Shown one piece after another: positions 60,377 to 64,000 of a DNA stretch of 64,000 bases. A program made the translations under genes and the position numbers. The notes under the pieces were generated by a model that saw only the letters and a list, made by a program, of their open reading frames with translations, did not search any database and had not been told where the DNA came from. The DNA lies in contig NZ_LTAW01000009.1 in the NCBI RefSeq assembly GCF_001639725.1, positions 62,001 to 126,000 on the forward strand, in the 5' to 3' direction. Origin of the DNA: Marinomonas atlantica (GTDB lineage Bacteria > Pseudomonadota > Gammaproteobacteria > Pseudomonadales > Marinomonadaceae). How positions within the stretch are numbered: the first letter of the stretch is position 1; each line of letters starts with the position of its first letter.

Positions 60377-63300
60377 ATGTTTAATGCGCTAGAAGTGTTA
60401 CAGCCAACCATTCTTGAGCAATCGCTCAGCCAGCTTTGGGACCGCATTTCACCACTGTACAGTGTCGATGAAGAACAATGGCTTGCAGAGTTACTGAAGC
60501 TTGCAGAACCCACAGACGCTCAGCTGAAAGCAAGTACTGATGCGGCCACTCACTTGATCGATCAAGTACGTGCCGACGGCGAGTCTATGTCAATGATCGA
60601 CTCCCTACTTTTGGAATACAGCCTAGATACCAAAGAAGGCATCTTGCTAATGTGTCTAGCAGAAGCCTTAATGCGCGTACCAGATAAAGAAACCGCTGAT
60701 GCTTTCATTAAAGACCGTTTAAGTGTTGCGGACTGGGCCTCTCACGCCAACAACTCCGATTCGTTCTTCGTCAACGCCTCGACTTGGGGTCTATTACTGA
60801 CCGGTAAAGTCGTCTCCATGGACGAAACCAAAGACGGCAAACCGGCTAATTTGGTTAATCGTATGGTTAACCGTATGTCAGAGCCTGTGATTCGTAAGGC
60901 GATGAACCAAGCCATGAAAATCATGGGCCATCAATTCGTTTTAGGCCGTTCAATCAATGAAGCTCTATCTCGTGGTAAAAGTTACCGTGACAAAGGCTAC
61001 ACTTATTCGTTTGACATGCTTGGTGAAGCGGCGTTAACAGCTCAAGATGCGGATAAATACCTAACGTCTTATATGCAAGCCATTGAGTCAGTTGGTCAGG
61101 ACACTTACAGCAAAGGCTACCGCCCAACGATCTCAATCAAACTGTCGGCTCTGCACCCACGCTACGAAGTAGGCTGTGAAGAGCGCGTGATGACAGAACT
61201 GTTTGAAAGCGTTAAAGAGTTAATCAACAAAGCCCGCTCTTTAAACGTTGGTATCACTATTGATGCCGAAGAAGCAGACCGTTTAGAACTATCATTGCAT
61301 TTGTTCGAGAAGTTGTTCCGCGATGACTGCACCAAAGGCTGGGACTTATTTGGTCTAGTGGTACAGGCTTACTCAAAGCGTTGTCTTCCTGTTCTAAATT
61401 GGCTAGCAGCGCTAGCTAAAGACGTAGGCGATCGCATCCCTCTACGCTTAGTAAAAGGTGCTTACTGGGACTCTGAAATCAAACTTTGTCAGCAACGAGG
61501 TCTAAGCGGTTACCCCGTTTACACACGTAAAGAAGCAACGGATGTCTCCTACTTAGCCTGCGCCCAGTTCTTACTGAGCAGGCATGCTCGCGAGTGGATT
61601 TTTCCACAATTTGCTAGCCATAATGCTCATACCATCGCGACGATTGCGACGATTGCAGAAAACTTAGGTGCAACCACAAACGAATACGAGTTCCAGCGTC
61701 TGCATGGTATGGGGGATGCTCTGTACAACCGCCTGATCAAAGACAAAGACGTTTGCGTACGTATTTATGCGCCTGTTGGTAGCCACAAAGATCTACTTCC
61801 TTACCTAGTACGTCGCTTGCTAGAAAACGGTGCAAACAGCTCTTTTGTACACCGTTTGGTCGATGCGCGTTGCCCAGTATCGGAATTGGTTGATCACCCA
61901 GTGACAACCTTGAAAAGCCGTAAGACGCTGCGTAACCCCTTTATCAACTTGCCAAAAGACATGTTTAAAGACCGTAAGAACTCATTCGGCCCCAACATTG
62001 AAATCGAAGCTGAGTGGAAGCCTTTTAAAGCCTCTGTTGACGCTTTTATGGGTCAAAGTACCCAATGGACAGCCATGCCTATTGTTGGCGGTGAAAACGT
62101 TTCTACAACCGATGTACACGCGGTTAACAGCCCATATGATCATGCCCTTGTTGCAGGCCAAGTTCATTGGGCTAACAAAGAAATTGTTCACCAAGCAATT
62201 GAACAAGCCGATGCAGCTTACCCTGCTTGGTCACAAACACCGGCCAATGACCGTGCAGCCTGTTTAGTACGTATGGCTGAGTTGATGGAAGAAAACTACG
62301 CTGAATTGGTGGCACTATGTCATCGCGAGGCCGGTAAAACCATCCAAGACTGTATTGATGAAGTACGTGAAGCCGTCGACTTCTGCCACTACTATGCTCA
62401 ACAAGCACGTCAGAATTTTGCCGCGCCGAAGACATTCACTGATTTTCTAGGTAACACGCAACAAGTACAAATGACAGGTCGCGGTGTATTTGCCTGTATC
62501 AGTCCGTGGAACTTTCCTTTAGCGATCTTTACAGGCCAAGTCGCTGCAGCACTCGTTGCAGGTAACTCTGTCGTCTGTAAAGCGGCTGAACAAACTTCTT
62601 TGATCGCCTTTCGTGCTGTACAAATGCTGCATGAAGCTGGGATTCCAAAAGACGTTCTACACTTCTTGCCAGGTAATGGTGCCACAGTAGGTGCGCCAAT
62701 GACCGAGCACAAAGCCATTGCAGGCTTGGCATTTACTGGCTCCACAGGTACTGCACAACTGATCAACCGTACCTTGGCGAACCGTGGTGTTGCCCCCGTG
62801 CCTGTGATCGCAGAAACGGGTGGTCAAAACGCTATGTTGATCGACTCAACATCATTGCCTGAACAAGTTGTACGTGACGCCGTTCGCTCTGCGTTCGCGT
62901 CTGCGGGTCAGCGCTGTTCAGCGTTACGTGTCATGTTTGTTCAAGCTGACATTGCCGATCGAGTGATTCCAATGATTGCGGGTGCAATGAAAGAGCAAAG
63001 CGTTGGCTTGCCTTACTTACATTCAACAGACGTTGGCCCTGTGATTGATGAAAAAGCTCAGAAGATGCTGCTTGATCACATTGAAGTGATGAAAAAAGAA
63101 GGCCGTTTAATCGCTCAATCAGCGCTACCTGAATGGGCCGAAAAAGGAACTTACGTTGCACCAACAGCCTTTGAAATCAGCAGTATTGATCAACTGAAAG
63201 ATGAAAAATTTGGACCGATCATGCACGTTGTACGTTACAAAGCGAAAGATCTCGACAAAGTCATCGATACTATTAATAACTCAGGGTTTGGTTTAACCAT

Positions 63301-63499
63301 GGGTGTTCACAGCCGTAACGAAACCACATGTGCCCACATCGCTCAACGCGCTCGTGTCGGCAACTTGTACATTAACCGAGACCAAGTTGGTGCCGTAGTA
63401 GGCGTGCAACCGTTCGGTGGTCAAGGTTTGTCTGGTACTGGCCCGAAAGCTGGTGGCCCTCACTACCTTCCACGCTTTGCTAAAGAGCAATTGGTTTAA
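60377..63499 (+). CDS. putA: Proline dehydrogenase / P5C dehydrogenase PutA (short form)
   Basis: A 1040-residue bifunctional flavoenzyme oxidising proline to glutamate. Proline dehydrogenase barrel: GYRPTISIKLSALHPRYEV, RLVKGAYWDSEIK, EFQRLHGMGDALY and YLVRRLLENGANSSFVHRL (about 240-530). P5C dehydrogenase domain: CISPWNFPLAIFTGQVAAAL, ETGGQNAMLIDSTSLPEQVV and the catalytic Cys in SAGQRCSALR (about 590-1030). It ends at GPKAGGPHYLPRF, where long PutA proteins continue. It has no N-terminal ribbon-helix-helix repressor domain. The start at 60377 follows GGGAG. E. coli PutA has 1320 residues. Confidence 0.95.
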   Translation: MFNALEVLQPTILEQSLSQLWDRISPLYSVDEEQWLAELLKLAEPTDAQLKASTDAATHLIDQVRADGESMSMIDSLLLEYSLDTKEGILLMCLAEALMRVPDKETADAFIKDRLSVADWASHANNSDSFFVNASTWGLLLTGKVVSMDETKDGKPANLVNRMVNRMSEPVIRKAMNQAMKIMGHQFVLGRSINEALSRGKSYRDKGYTYSFDMLGEAALTAQDADKYLTSYMQAIESVGQDTYSKGYRPTISIKLSALHPRYEVGCEERVMTELFESVKELINKARSLNVGITIDAEEADRLELSLHLFEKLFRDDCTKGWDLFGLVVQAYSKRCLPVLNWLAALAKDVGDRIPLRLVKGAYWDSEIKLCQQRGLSGYPVYTRKEATDVSYLACAQFLLSRHAREWIFPQFASHNAHTIATIATIAENLGATTNEYEFQRLHGMGDALYNRLIKDKDVCVRIYAPVGSHKDLLPYLVRRLLENGANSSFVHRLVDARCPVSELVDHPVTTLKSRKTLRNPFINLPKDMFKDRKNSFGPNIEIEAEWKPFKASVDAFMGQSTQWTAMPIVGGENVSTTDVHAVNSPYDHALVAGQVHWANKEIVHQAIEQADAAYPAWSQTPANDRAACLVRMAELMEENYAELVALCHREAGKTIQDCIDEVREAVDFCHYYAQQARQNFAAPKTFTDFLGNTQQVQMTGRGVFACISPWNFPLAIFTGQVAAALVAGNSVVCKAAEQTSLIAFRAVQMLHEAGIPKDVLHFLPGNGATVGAPMTEHKAIAGLAFTGSTGTAQLINRTLANRGVAPVPVIAETGGQNAMLIDSTSLPEQVVRDAVRSAFASAGQRCSALRVMFVQADIADRVIPMIAGAMKEQSVGLPYLHSTDVGPVIDEKAQKMLLDHIEVMKKEGRLIAQSALPEWAEKGTYVAPTAFEISSIDQLKDEKFGPIMHVVRYKAKDLDKVIDTINNSGFGLTMGVHSRNETTCAHIAQRARVGNLYINRDQVGAVVGVQPFGGQGLSGTGPKAGGPHYLPRFAKEQLV

Positions 63500-63523
63500 T
63501 TCGGCTAACAGGAGACAACACCT

Positions 63524-64000
63524 ATGACTATTGTAAAACCTATTCAAATCGAAGTTGCTAACCAAGTGTTTGAAGCTTGGGACCATTTGGGCGTTGCGGG
63601 TCGTGCGGAATGCCTAGAGCAAGCCGTTTTTAGCTTAAGCCATGCACAAGCAAGTATGGCACGTTGGCAAATCGAAAACGCAAAACACGAAATTGGCGAA
63701 GATTTGCTGATGCCTGGACCAACGGGCGAAAGCAATACGCTTTCTACCCACGGTCGTGGTGCCTTTTTGGTAGCCGTTCAATCCAGCCTATCCGGCGATA
63801 ATTTGTCAGTAGGTTTAATTGGACAGGTGTTTGCAGCATTGATCGCAGGTAATCCAATTATTACGGTGGGCCCCGAAGGCCAAGCGATCATGGATCAAAT
63901 GTCTAAATATGTCCCAGAAGGCATCATTCAGAACGTGGCTGAGTCGGCACAAGACTCCATCTTAGATGCAACAGATCTAGCAGGCGTGGCGATTATCTGT
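63524..64000 (+). CDS. ALDH-superfamily protein resembling the C-terminal domain of long PutA (3' end outside window)
   Basis: At least 159 residues, cut by the window end; the ATG follows AGGAGA. LLMPGPTGESNT, then RGAFLVAVQSSLSGDN and GQVFAALIAGNPIITVG match the C-terminal ALDH-like segment of long (type B/E. coli-type) PutA, where PGPTGERN is followed by a similar core. In those proteins the domain is fused and helps close the P5C channel and dimer. Here it would be a separate protein, made 24 bases downstream of putA. A stand-alone dehydrogenase of the same superfamily is the alternative; the catalytic part is not in view. Confidence 0.75.
   Translation, partial: MTIVKPIQIEVANQVFEAWDHLGVAGRAECLEQAVFSLSHAQASMARWQIENAKHEIGEDLLMPGPTGESNTLSTHGRGAFLVAVQSSLSGDNLSVGLIGQVFAALIAGNPIITVGPEGQAIMDQMSKYVPEGIIQNVAESAQDSILDATDLAGVAIIC

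Noticed and set aside
1-64000. tRNA, rRNA or riboswitch genes
   Set aside because: I looked for cloverleaf arms with TTCGA/CCA-type ends and for known riboswitch cores in the gaps and found none I could support.

Overview
The window looks like the chromosome of a marine gammaproteobacterium of the Oceanospirillales type; Marinomonas is my best guess. The basis is moderate GC content, close gammaproteobacterial relatives for the housekeeping proteins (RNase PH, YicC, Gmk, RpoZ, SpoT, OxyR-RecG, Lrp, UbiCA, PhoBR, Pst), and several marine-type uptake systems (AapJQMP, TRAP). The genus is an inference from gene content and order; no rRNA gene is present to confirm it. I saw no tRNA, rRNA, CRISPR array, insertion sequence or prophage.

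Layout. 1-4.4 kb: the end of a UshA-like lipoprotein nucleotidase, two small hypothetical genes, and the divergent pair rph / yicC. 4.4-10.9 kb: an accessory, defence-like block that is visibly AT-richer in the middle. It holds a MntA/HepT toxin-antitoxin pair; a two-ATPase-domain (GHKL plus histidine kinase) protein translationally coupled to a receiver-domain protein; a convergent, overlapping DNA 5-methylcytosine methyltransferase; and a small acidic gene behind a near-perfect LexA (SOS) box. 11-12.4 kb: a DJ-1/PfpI-family gene flanked by two paralogous entericidin-like micro-lipoproteins. 12.4-25.8 kb: a diguanylate cyclase, RNA modification genes (TrmH family, rlmE, rluF), an FAD dehydrogenase, LysR/LysE, an MFS carrier, and a two-component pair ending in a REC-DUF3369-GGDEF-EAL protein.

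25.9-34.9 kb: core genes gmk-rpoZ-spoT-ridA, a YeeZ-like SDR, oxyR-recG, a helix-hairpin-helix protein, and lrp. 35.4-39.7 kb: the general L-amino-acid ABC transporter aapJQMP. 39.8-44.7 kb: an HDOD protein coupled to ubiC-ubiA, then phoB-phoR. 44.7-49.3 kb: a response regulator with cysZ, and an unusual three-gene relay-like set (periplasmic protein, degenerate hybrid kinase, HPt protein). 49.3-56 kb: the phosphate operon pstSCAB-phoU on the minus strand with recognisable Pho boxes. PstC and PstA carry large extra segments compared with the E. coli proteins. 56.3-64 kb: a TRAP carrier (DctQM) with no binding protein beside it, a quinone oxidoreductase, an AraC-type regulator, and a short PutA. 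PutA is followed by a separate gene, cut by the window end, that resembles the C-terminal ALDH-like domain of long PutA proteins.

The most interesting candidate system is the 5.3-10.4 kb cassette (MutL/MORC-like GHKL plus histidine kinase, receiver protein, 5mC methyltransferase). Its parts are recognisable, but the combination and the effector are not ones I can name. A defence or methylation-sensing role is inference from the domains and neighbours.
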